Below, in pieces: positions 23,760-30,657 of a stretch of 47,529 nt of DNA (the first letter of the stretch is position 1; every line of letters starts with the position of its first letter). The DNA is taken from the IMG/VR virus record IMGVR_UViG_3300019889_000021, positions 1-47,529 of that record; one strand, 5' to 3'. This stretch comes from a virus. The position numbers and the translations under genes are program-made. A model generated the notes under the pieces. It saw nothing but the letters and a program-made list of their open reading frames with translations. It ran no database searches and was not told the DNA's origin.

Positions 23760-24601
23760 CCACCGCAACGCGGGCGCTCCCGGCGCACGGGACCACCGCG
23801 CGCTACCAGGGCACCCCCAGTGGGAGTCGGCCGCCCTGCGGCTGCAAGCTCTGCGTCGCCGCCCACACCAAGGCCTGCGCCGCCCGCGAGCTCGCCCACC
23901 TCCAAGGCATCCTCCTGCGCGTGCCCACCGGGCCCGTCTCCGCCCACGTCCACTGGCTCCTCGGCGCCGGCATGAGCCGCACACAGATCGCCATCGCCGC
24001 CGACGTCAGCACCGCCACCGTCTGCAACGCCGTTAAGCGCAAGACCCCCACGCTCAACGCAACCACCGCAGCCAAGATCCTCGGCGTTCGGCCGCGCATC
24101 GTCCGCGACACCGACCAGCTGCCCGTCATCGGAACCCAACGGCGCCTCCGAGCTCTCTACGCCATCGGCCACGGCTCAGGGATGCTCTCCAAAACCAGCG
24201 GCGTATCCGACGCGACGATCCGCAACATCGTCCACGGGCGCCTCGGATTCGTGACCGCGGCGACGTATAAGGCAGTCCGCGCCGCCTACTGGCAGCTCAG
24301 CGGACGCCCCGGCAGCAGCCGCCTGGCCGTCGCCAGCGCCCGCCGACACGGCTGGCCCGGCGTCGACTACTGGGACGCAGACGAAATCGACAACCCCGCC
24401 TTCATCCCCGCCACCACCCAAACGCCCCGCTACGTCGCCCTTGCCGAGAACTGCCTCGAACTCCAGCGGCAGGGCTACACCCGCACCCAGGCCGCCGGCC
24501 GACTCGGCGTCGAGAAGAGCTACCTCGAGCACTCCATCGCCCGCTGGCGCGAAGCCCAGGCCAAAACGCAAGCCGAGGACGCGGAGGTGAGTGCCGCATG
24601 A
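23756..24601 (+). CDS. Helix-turn-helix phage protein with N-terminal Cys cluster
   Basis: A 281-residue protein starting at an ATGA overlap. Residues 10-40 (AHGTTARYQGTPSGSRPPCGCKLCVAAHTK) contain the HGTxxRY...C.C..C pattern known from actinophage HTH proteins. Two helix-turn-helix units follow (GMSRTQIAIAADVSTATVCNAVKRK; MLSKTSGVSDATIRNIVHGR) and a third near the end (GYTRTQAAGRLGVEKSYLEHSIARW). Probably a DNA-binding regulator; the target is unknown. Confidence 0.72.
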   Translation: MTTATRALPAHGTTARYQGTPSGSRPPCGCKLCVAAHTKACAARELAHLQGILLRVPTGPVSAHVHWLLGAGMSRTQIAIAADVSTATVCNAVKRKTPTLNATTAAKILGVRPRIVRDTDQLPVIGTQRRLRALYAIGHGSGMLSKTSGVSDATIRNIVHGRLGFVTAATYKAVRAAYWQLSGRPGSSRLAVASARRHGWPGVDYWDADEIDNPAFIPATTQTPRYVALAENCLELQRQGYTRTQAAGRLGVEKSYLEHSIARWREAQAKTQAEDAEVSAA

Positions 24602-25794
24602 GACGAGCAGCCTTCCTATTCTCCGGCGGATGCGGCGACCTCCGCGGCTGCACCAACGCCGGATACGAGGGCGTGTACGCCGCCAACCACGACGAAGCCG
24701 CCTGCGACACCGCGCGGGCGAACTGGCCCCGGATGAGGGTCCAGCAGTGCGACATCAACAACCTCGACATGCGCTCCCTGCCGCGGGCCGAAGTACTCGT
24801 CGGCTCGCCGATCTGCTGGGAAGTCACTCCGGCCGGCGGGCGAGCCGCACCGCAGGCGCAGACCGCCCTCGAGGTCGGCGACGGCCTGCCGCGGCCCGAG
24901 CCCGCGGACTTCTCCCGCACCCGCATGACCGCCTGGGACCCCATCCGCTACGCCGAAGTCCACCGCCCGCTCGCCTACATCGGCGAGAACGTCCCCGACT
25001 TCGGCATGAAACGCAACCAGGCCCTGTTCGATGCGTGGCTGCGCGTCTGGGACGCACTCGACTACATCCCCGTCCTCGCATCGGTGAACGCCGCGCACAT
25101 CCACGGCGACACCTTCCAGCGCCTGCCGCAGCTACGCGACCGCCTGCTCTGGGCAATGATCCGCAAAGACATCGGGCGCGTCCCGGACCTACGCCCCCGC
25201 CCCGACGCCATGTGCCAGAACTGCGGCCCCGTCCAAGGCGTGCAGCACTGGACCACCCCGGCCAAAGCCCGCCGGGTCGGCGAGTACGGCGACCAATACC
25301 ACTACGTGTGCCCCACCCCGCGCTGCCACCGCCGGGTGCAGCCGATCGTCCGCGGCATCGGCGACATCATCGACCCCACCACGCGCGGACACCGCTTCGG
25401 CGACGGCCGCCAGGGTCGGGGACGCGTGCCGTATGTGGAAGCCACCCGCGCCCGCGTCCGGATGGGCCTCGAGCAGCTCCACGGCAAGCCGTTCATCGTC
25501 ACCAGCCGCAACCACGGCGGAGCGACCAGCCTCGACGCGCCGATCGGGACGCTGTCCGCCCAGGGCGGCAATCACCACTACCTCGCGCGCCCCGGCCCCG
25601 ATCTCACCGTCGACGAGTGCGAGTACCGCCCGCTCAACCTCACCGAGAAGGGGCGCGCTCAAGGCTTCCCCGCCCATCACGTGCTGGCCGGCGGCGAGAC
25701 CGAACAGCGCATCCAGATCGGGAACGCCGTGCCCGTCAACGTCGCCACGTGGGCCGCGCTCCGCGTCCGCGCCTGCCTCGAGGCCGCCGCGTGA
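24598..25794 (+). CDS. C5-cytosine DNA methyltransferase
   Basis: A 398-residue protein. Motif I is FSGGCGDLRG (residues 8-17), motif IV is GSPICWEVTPAGG with candidate nucleophile C73, motif VI is ENV at 130-132, motif VIII is QRLPQLRDR from 174, and motif X is GNAVPVNVATWAA near the end. Motif IV differs from the usual PPCQ: the Cys follows SPI and lacks the Gln, as in some actinophage methylases (SPEC-type). The variable region holds a Cys4 knuckle (C206, C209, C238, C243). An orphan enzyme; the target is unknown. Confidence 0.88.
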   Translation: MRRAAFLFSGGCGDLRGCTNAGYEGVYAANHDEAACDTARANWPRMRVQQCDINNLDMRSLPRAEVLVGSPICWEVTPAGGRAAPQAQTALEVGDGLPRPEPADFSRTRMTAWDPIRYAEVHRPLAYIGENVPDFGMKRNQALFDAWLRVWDALDYIPVLASVNAAHIHGDTFQRLPQLRDRLLWAMIRKDIGRVPDLRPRPDAMCQNCGPVQGVQHWTTPAKARRVGEYGDQYHYVCPTPRCHRRVQPIVRGIGDIIDPTTRGHRFGDGRQGRGRVPYVEATRARVRMGLEQLHGKPFIVTSRNHGGATSLDAPIGTLSAQGGNHHYLARPGPDLTVDECEYRPLNLTEKGRAQGFPAHHVLAGGETEQRIQIGNAVPVNVATWAALRVRACLEAAA

Positions 25795-25875
25795 GCGGGC
25801 CCCGCCGGCCACGCGCCGGGCCGCCGTAGAGCGCGACCGCAAGCCACCGATCCGCACCAGCCGAGAGAAGACTCT

Positions 25876-26760
25876 GTGAGCACCGAGGCCGTGAAGTGGG
25901 CTATGGACGATGCGCCCATGCTGCGAACGCCGTCGGGGAAGCCTGACGCCACGTCGCGGCATGTCCTTCAGGCGCTCGCCGAGCATGCCCGCATGGACGG
26001 CACCAGCGCTCACCCGTCGGTGGCGCGTCTGCAGTACCGCACCGGCTACGACCGGCGGACCGTACAGCGCGCGCTGCGCCGCCTCGAGGACGCGAAGCTG
26101 ATCGTCCGGGATGGCGCAGTGCAGGACCGGACGCGATGGCGGCTTTCGATGAACGCGGTCCGTCCGCCTTCCGACTGGGAGGAACTGGAGCGCTCGGAGG
26201 AGGCGTCGCGGGAGGCTGCGACGGAGCGGAAGAGGCGGTCCCGGGCCCGCCATGTCACGCACTCAGAAGACGTGACCGTCACGCACTCAGACGGCGTGAC
26301 GGAGGGCGATGTCACGCACTCAGAGTCCGGCCGTCACGCACTCGAAGTGCGTGACGTCACGCACTTGAAAGCCGGACGTCACGCACTCAGTGCCGCCGTA
26401 ACCACCAATCAACCAAAAACAGAACCACCAACAACCGGTGGGGCTCAGGTGGATACCTACAGTGCCGCCCCCCGCGACGCGCCGAACAACGCCCCCATCG
26501 ACGACGCGAACTTCTCCGTCACCGACGTAATGCGGCGGTGGGCCCACACCACATTCCCGGCCCTCGACGTCGACCACTCCACCGCCCAGTTCGTCAGCCA
26601 CTACCGAGCCACCGGCGCCCAACGCAAGTCGTGGCCCGACGCCTGGCAGAAGTGGATCCGCGACGACGCCAAGCGTGCAGCCGAACGCCGCAGCCGCGCC
26701 CCCGGCAAACAGCCCCCCGAAGCCGCCAGCCCTCACGACGAATGGATGTACAACGCGTGA
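25876..26760 (+). CDS. Replication initiator-like protein (winged helix; carries iterons)
   Basis: A 294-residue protein starting at GTG. Residues 25-95 (SRHVLQALAEHARMDGTSAHPSVARLQYRTGYDRRTVQRALRRLEDAKLIVRDG) form a winged helix as in phage O/DnaD-type initiators. A low-complexity centre (about 127-175) is encoded by direct repeats GTCACGCACT and reads as repeating VTHSE/RHAL. The C-terminal part (DVMRRWAHTTFPALDVDHSTAQFVSHYRATGAQRKSWPDAWQKWIRDDAKRA) resembles helicase-loading ends. The next gene, overlapping by GTGA, is a DnaB-like helicase. The arrangement mirrors lambda O/P with ori inside the initiator gene. Confidence 0.8.
   Translation: MSTEAVKWAMDDAPMLRTPSGKPDATSRHVLQALAEHARMDGTSAHPSVARLQYRTGYDRRTVQRALRRLEDAKLIVRDGAVQDRTRWRLSMNAVRPPSDWEELERSEEASREAATERKRRSRARHVTHSEDVTVTHSDGVTEGDVTHSESGRHALEVRDVTHLKAGRHALSAAVTTNQPKTEPPTTGGAQVDTYSAAPRDAPNNAPIDDANFSVTDVMRRWAHTTFPALDVDHSTAQFVSHYRATGAQRKSWPDAWQKWIRDDAKRAAERRSRAPGKQPPEAASPHDEWMYNA
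26254..26437. other. Putative replication origin: GTCACGCACT iterons and low-GC stretch
   Basis: GTCACGCACT occurs on the plus strand at 26254, 26278, 26311, 26333, 26356 and 26378, and inverted at 26345-26355. Spacings are 24, 33, 22, 23 and 22 bases, near whole helical turns. Directly downstream (26399-26437) is an A/C-rich, G-poor stretch that is the lowest-GC region nearby and could be the unwinding element. The repeats lie inside the initiator-like gene. Confidence 0.72.
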
Positions 26761-28121
26761 GCACCCCACCCGAAGACCCCTGGGCCGCCGCCATGCCCGA
26801 CGACGCCGCCGCCCTCGAGCGCATGCAGCCCCACGACACCGCCGCCGAACAAGCCGGCCTCGGCGCCTGCGTCTTCTCCGCCCAGGCCGTCCGCGAACTC
26901 CTCGACACCCTCGAGGCAGCCGACTTCTACCACCCCCGGCACAGCACGATCTTCAACGCCATCGGTCGCATGCACGCCGCCGGCCAGCCCGTCGACCCCA
27001 TCACCCTGGCCGACCACCTCGAGCAGACCGGCGAACTCCGCAGCATCGGCGGCCGCGACTACCTCTTCGTCCTCGCCCAAGCTGTCCCATCCGCAGCGAT
27101 GGCCGGCTGGTATGCCGAACGCATCCGGGCCCTAGGCATCCGCCGCGCCGTTCTCGAGGAATCCATCCGCACCACCAACGCCGCCCTCTCCGGCGAAGGT
27201 GAAACCAGCGAGCTCGTCGAACGGACCGTCGCCGCCTTCCGCGACATCCGCGACCGGGGCCGCGCCGCTGCCGACGAGCACGTGCCGAACATCGACGAGT
27301 TCCTCGCTGTCGAGCACCACTACGACTGGCTGATCCCCAACCTCATCGAGCGCCGCGATCGCATCGTGTTCACCGGAGCCGAGGGCGCGGGAAAGTCCGT
27401 CCTCACCCGGCAGGTAGCCATGTGCGTCTCCGCCGGCCTGCACCCGTTCACCCAGACCGACACCGACAACGGGCCCGCCACCGTCCTCGTCATCGACTGC
27501 GAAAACGGCGACCTCGCCTCAGCCCGCCACTTCCGGCCCCTGCGCCAGCTCGCCCAGAAACGCACCAACGGCAGCTACGACCCCAACCGGCTACGGATCA
27601 TCTGCCGCCCCGAAGGACTCGACCTCACCCGCGCCGCGGACCGCGCGTTCCTCATGCGCAAGGTCGAAAAGCTCAAGCCCGAACTCCTCACCATCGGCCC
27701 GATCTACCGCCTCCACTCCGGTGACCCCAACAGCGAGGAGCTCGCCCGCAAGGTGTCCGTCGTCATCGACGAGGCCCGCGCCACCTCCGGATGCGCCGTG
27801 TGGATGGAAGCCCACTCCCCGCATCACAACGGATTCGGCAACCACCGCGCCCTGCGCCCCCTCGGCTCAAGTCTGTGGATGCGCTGGCCCGAGTTCGGCT
27901 ACGGCATACGCCTCGCCGACGACGAGACCGCCAAGCACGAGCGGCTGATGAACGTCGTGTCCTGGCGCGGCCCCCGCGAAGAACGTTCCTGGCCCGTCCA
28001 GATCCGCCGCGGCCCCGACTGGCCGTGGGTCGCCTACGACCCCCGCAGCCAGCAAGGCCCCGGCCACCAGCAAGGCCCGGCCTGGAGCCCGCACTCAGCC
28101 ATCGAAGGGAAGCACCGATGA
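26757..28121 (+). CDS. DnaB-like replicative helicase / RecA-fold ATPase
   Basis: A 454-residue protein starting at the GTG overlapping the initiator stop. Residues 25-130 match the DnaB N-terminal domain (EQAGLGACVFSAQAVRELLDTLEAADFYHPRHSTIFNAIGRMHAAGQPVDPITLADHLEQTGELRSIGG). The ATPase core has Walker A GAEGAGKS (207-214) and Walker B VLVIDCEN (243-250), closer to AAA_25/RepA-like helicases than to classical DnaB. It should unwind the origin with the initiator. It is the longest gene of the replication block. Confidence 0.88.
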   Translation: MSTPPEDPWAAAMPDDAAALERMQPHDTAAEQAGLGACVFSAQAVRELLDTLEAADFYHPRHSTIFNAIGRMHAAGQPVDPITLADHLEQTGELRSIGGRDYLFVLAQAVPSAAMAGWYAERIRALGIRRAVLEESIRTTNAALSGEGETSELVERTVAAFRDIRDRGRAAADEHVPNIDEFLAVEHHYDWLIPNLIERRDRIVFTGAEGAGKSVLTRQVAMCVSAGLHPFTQTDTDNGPATVLVIDCENGDLASARHFRPLRQLAQKRTNGSYDPNRLRIICRPEGLDLTRAADRAFLMRKVEKLKPELLTIGPIYRLHSGDPNSEELARKVSVVIDEARATSGCAVWMEAHSPHHNGFGNHRALRPLGSSLWMRWPEFGYGIRLADDETAKHERLMNVVSWRGPREERSWPVQIRRGPDWPWVAYDPRSQQGPGHQQGPAWSPHSAIEGKHR

Positions 28122-28864
28122 ACATCAACAAGCGATGCATCGTCGGCATGACCGAAGACGACCTTGCCACCGCCCGCCTGCGCCGCGACCACGCCGAGAG
28201 CAAAGACGGTGCGCTCCCCGGCGGTATGACCGTCGAAGCCTTACCCACCGTGTACGACGGCCGCACCTACCGCTCGGCACTGGAAGCTTCTTGGGCCGCC
28301 ACCCTCGACAGCCTGGACATCGTCTGGGAGTACGAGCCCGAGACGTTCACCCTGCCGTCCGGGACGCGATACCTGCCGGACTTCCACCTCACCGAGATAG
28401 GCATCTGGCTCGAGGTCAACGGCCCCGGCGTGCCCAGGGTCGAGAAGGCATACGAACTCGGCGACACCTTGCGCTGCAGCTGCCCTCGCATCCGCGGCAT
28501 CCTCCAGTGCTCCTGTCGCTGGCCGGGCGGCGAACTCGTCCTGATCGGCAACCCGCCCCGCGCGATCGACCCCTGGACCGACGAGCGATTCGACCACTGG
28601 CCGGCCCGTGCGAAGCGCCGCGTCGCCTGGTCCCGCGGCGGCTACCTCAGCTGGACCTCCACCCGGTCCCGGAACTGCTGGCTCACCCGCTGCCCCCGTT
28701 GCCAGCGCATCGCCTGGTTCGACCTGGCTCGCTGCCGTGGCTGCAGTGCCCCGCTCTCCGGAGGTCACGGCTACGAGTCCGGGACCGAAGAGTACGAGTT
28801 CATCAAGATCACCGGCCCCACTCCAGAGGCCGCTGCCGACCAGGTCGAGGAGGAGAAGCCGTGA
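28118..28864 (+). CDS. PD-(D/E)XK-like nuclease with Cys-rich C-terminus
   Basis: A 248-residue protein starting at an ATGA overlap. Residues 45-105 (YDGRTYRSALEASWAATLDSLDIVWEYEPETFTLPSGTRYLPDFHLTEIGIWLEVNG) have the fold's order: a helix with Glu, then PDF and E-x-N on adjacent strands. The last of these is usually ExK; N replaces K here. Two Cys clusters follow (CSCPRIRGILQCSC; CPRCQ...CRGC), probably zinc fingers. It may be a recombination or repair nuclease that acts with ERF and the helicase. Confidence 0.72.
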   Translation: MNINKRCIVGMTEDDLATARLRRDHAESKDGALPGGMTVEALPTVYDGRTYRSALEASWAATLDSLDIVWEYEPETFTLPSGTRYLPDFHLTEIGIWLEVNGPGVPRVEKAYELGDTLRCSCPRIRGILQCSCRWPGGELVLIGNPPRAIDPWTDERFDHWPARAKRRVAWSRGGYLSWTSTRSRNCWLTRCPRCQRIAWFDLARCRGCSAPLSGGHGYESGTEEYEFIKITGPTPEAAADQVEEEKP

Positions 28865-29283
28865 CCGCCCCCTACCGGATCCTGATCACCGGCTCGCGCG
28901 CCTGGCCGGACGCGGACGTGATCCGCACCGCGCTGGACAAGGCCGGCTGGGCGCACGGCTGGAACCTGACCGTCGTCCACGGCGCCGCGAGCGAGGGCGC
29001 GAATGCGATGGCCGCCGCCTGGTGCCGGGAGCTCGCCGACCGCGGCGTGACCGCCGAGCCTCACCCGGCCGACTGGCGGCCCGGCGGGATCTACAACCGG
29101 GCCGCGGGCATGACCCGCAACCGGCAGATGGTCGCCCTCGGCGCGGACGAGTGCATGGCGTTCATCGCCCCCTGCAGCCTGCCGTCGTGCACGAAGCGGG
29201 GCCCGCACGGCTCGCACGGCGCGACGTACTGCGCCGCTGTCGCCGAAGCCGCCGGGATTGCCGTGAGCAGGTGGGCGCCTTGA
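28861..29283 (+). CDS. DUF2493-like SLOG-domain protein
   Basis: A 140-residue protein starting at the GTG that overlaps the previous stop (VTAPYRILITGSRAWPDADVIRTALD). ILITGSRAW plus VVHGAASEGANAMAAAW are the two nucleotide-binding loops of the YspA/DUF2493 group in the SLOG superfamily, which bind nucleotide-derived ligands. The Cys pair later (CSLPSCTKRGPHGSHG) is an extra. SLOG proteins act in nucleotide signalling or degradation; the ligand is unknown here. Confidence 0.8.
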   Translation: MTAPYRILITGSRAWPDADVIRTALDKAGWAHGWNLTVVHGAASEGANAMAAAWCRELADRGVTAEPHPADWRPGGIYNRAAGMTRNRQMVALGADECMAFIAPCSLPSCTKRGPHGSHGATYCAAVAEAAGIAVSRWAP

Positions 29284-29459
29284 CCCCGCCGTTCGCCGAC
29301 CACCTGCCCGCCGTGCACGCCTCGGCTGCGTGGGCCTGGACGTGCCGCCTCTGCCCGCCCGGCCAGCCGCCCGCGTCGGGCCGGGCGCTCGGCTCCACCG
29401 CCGCACAGATCGACGCACTCATCCACATCGCCGCAAGCCACGAAGGGACCCGACCATGA
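29280..29459 (+). CDS. Small protein of unknown function
   Basis: A 59-residue protein starting at a TTG that overlaps the previous stop (TTGA) and ending at an ATGA overlap. It contains a possible metal site (CRLCPPGQPP) and a helix (STAAQIDALIHIAASHEGT), like a degenerate zinc knuckle. The rare TTG start lowers confidence, but coupling on both sides supports it. Confidence 0.5.
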   Translation: MTPPFADHLPAVHASAAWAWTCRLCPPGQPPASGRALGSTAAQIDALIHIAASHEGTRP

Positions 29460-29800
29460 GCTACCCCGCCCTGTTCACCACCCCCGGCCTCAAGGCGTTC
29501 GCCGAAGCCGTCGACGCCGAGCGATCGCGCCAGCTCCGCAAGTGGGCCGATCAGCACCACGACGACGGCACCGGCGGCGAGTTCTACGCCCGCAAGGCCG
29601 AGTCCGCTCGCCGCGAGTGCCAGCTCGCCGCCGCCGACCCGGACGTTGGTGCGCGCTGGGCGTTCATCCTGCTCGAGGAGATCTACGAGGCCCTCGCCGA
29701 GACCGACCCCGCCGCGCTGCGCACCGAGTTGATCCAGTGCGCCGCGGTCATCCAGGCGTGGCTCGCCGACCTCGACAGCCGGGCGGAGCCGCAGCCGTGA
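29456..29800 (+). CDS. MazG-like / all-alpha NTP pyrophosphatase-like protein
   Basis: A 114-residue protein starting at an ATGA overlap. It is all-helical, with WAFILLEEIYEALAETDPAALRTELIQCAAVIQAWLADL, where EExxEA...ELIQ fits the metal-binding helices of MazG-type enzymes. The N-terminal WADQHHDDGTGG also fits the family. It would hydrolyse unwanted or modified NTPs, which suits a phage early operon, and it lies beside a SLOG protein. Confidence 0.68.
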   Translation: MSYPALFTTPGLKAFAEAVDAERSRQLRKWADQHHDDGTGGEFYARKAESARRECQLAAADPDVGARWAFILLEEIYEALAETDPAALRTELIQCAAVIQAWLADLDSRAEPQP

Positions 29801-30054
29801 CGCGCCGCCTGATGGATTGCAGCAAGCACAAGGGCCACCGGCGCTGGGTCGGCGGATCCATGGACGGCCACGTGGATCACCTGGTCTACGCCTGCCCGTC
29901 CGACTACCCGCAGACGTTCGGGACCCTGCTGCGCAGCGGCCAGCGGTCCTGGTACGAGCTCGACTACGAGGCCAGCGACGGCGCCGAAGCCGTGTACCAG
30001 TTCGTCGGCCACGGCCGGAAGTTTCCCGGCCCTGCCACGGAGGTCCAGCCGTGA
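29797..30054 (+). CDS. Small protein of unknown function
   Basis: An 85-residue protein starting at the GTG that overlaps the previous stop. Begins VTRRLMDCSKHKGHRRWVGGSMDGHVDHLVYACPSDYPQ with Cys and His that could bind zinc. Ends by overlapping the next GTG. Unknown. Confidence 0.58.
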   Translation: MTRRLMDCSKHKGHRRWVGGSMDGHVDHLVYACPSDYPQTFGTLLRSGQRSWYELDYEASDGAEAVYQFVGHGRKFPGPATEVQP

Positions 30055-30293
30055 GCGCGCGCATCCGCCTCGACGACCTGAAGAGCGACGACCTCGACGC
30101 GCTGTACGAGCGGCTGGAACGGGCCGAGGGTGCGGTCGCTCGCGTTCGGGCTCTTGCCGCCGACTGGGACGCGTGGGAGCCGCCGCCCGGTATCGGCCTT
30201 CACCCCGGCCCGCAATCCCTCCGCCGGGCACTGGACGAGCCGACCGCCGAGGATCCCCAACCCCCGCAAGTTACCCGGCCGTTAACTCCCTGA
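30051..30293 (+). CDS. Small helical protein ending the early operon
   Basis: An 80-residue protein starting at a GTGA overlap. N-terminal half is a charged helix (LKSDDLDALYERLERAEGAVARVRALAADWD), C-terminus Pro-rich. The gap after it (30294-30381) holds a small inverted repeat GAAGG/CCTTC at 30312-30327 and may carry a promoter. It is the last gene of the unbroken chain starting at 20533. Confidence 0.58.
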   Translation: MSARIRLDDLKSDDLDALYERLERAEGAVARVRALAADWDAWEPPPGIGLHPGPQSLRRALDEPTAEDPQPPQVTRPLTP

Positions 30294-30381
30294 CGGCCTG
30301 GACCCCCCTCTGAAGGTAAATCCCTTCACCCACCCCTCCGAGGCGCCACAGCGACGCAGGAGCCACCGAAGCGAGGCACGA

Positions 30382-30657
30382 ATGGCCCACACCCAGAACC
30401 CCCCAACGACGGCAGGCGCCCGCGAGCGCCCCGCTACGGGCGCAGACGGCTGTCAAATCACCCCGCAGCCCGCCACCTGCACCGCGACGATCACCCACCC
30501 GTGGGACCGGACCGACCGCCAATGCGCCCGGCCCGTCCACAGCCCCGGCGGTTGGCACCGGTCGGCGCCCGAAAGCGACCGCGTCCCCATCGCCTGGCTC
30601 GACGCCGACGACACCACCCCGCACCGCGCGACCGAACCGGCAGGAGACCGACCGTGA
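30382..30657 (+). CDS. Small Cys-containing protein of unknown function
   Basis: A 91-residue protein starting at ATG with AGGCACGA upstream. Pro/Thr-rich N-terminus, then CTATITHPWDRTDRQCARPVHSPGGWH, a pattern with Cys and His that recurs in Streptomyces phage proteins and in the next gene. Stop overlaps the next GTG. Function unknown. Confidence 0.58.
   Translation: MAHTQNPPTTAGARERPATGADGCQITPQPATCTATITHPWDRTDRQCARPVHSPGGWHRSAPESDRVPIAWLDADDTTPHRATEPAGDRP

Noticed and set aside
22573-25794. A complete restriction-modification system
   Set aside because: Two methylases are present but the neighbours are a membrane peptide and a helix-turn-helix protein; no restriction endonuclease is recognised.
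26254-26391. GTCACGCACT repeats as a CRISPR or minisatellite
   Set aside because: Spacing is short and near helical turns, one copy is inverted, and the place in an initiator gene fits iterons better.
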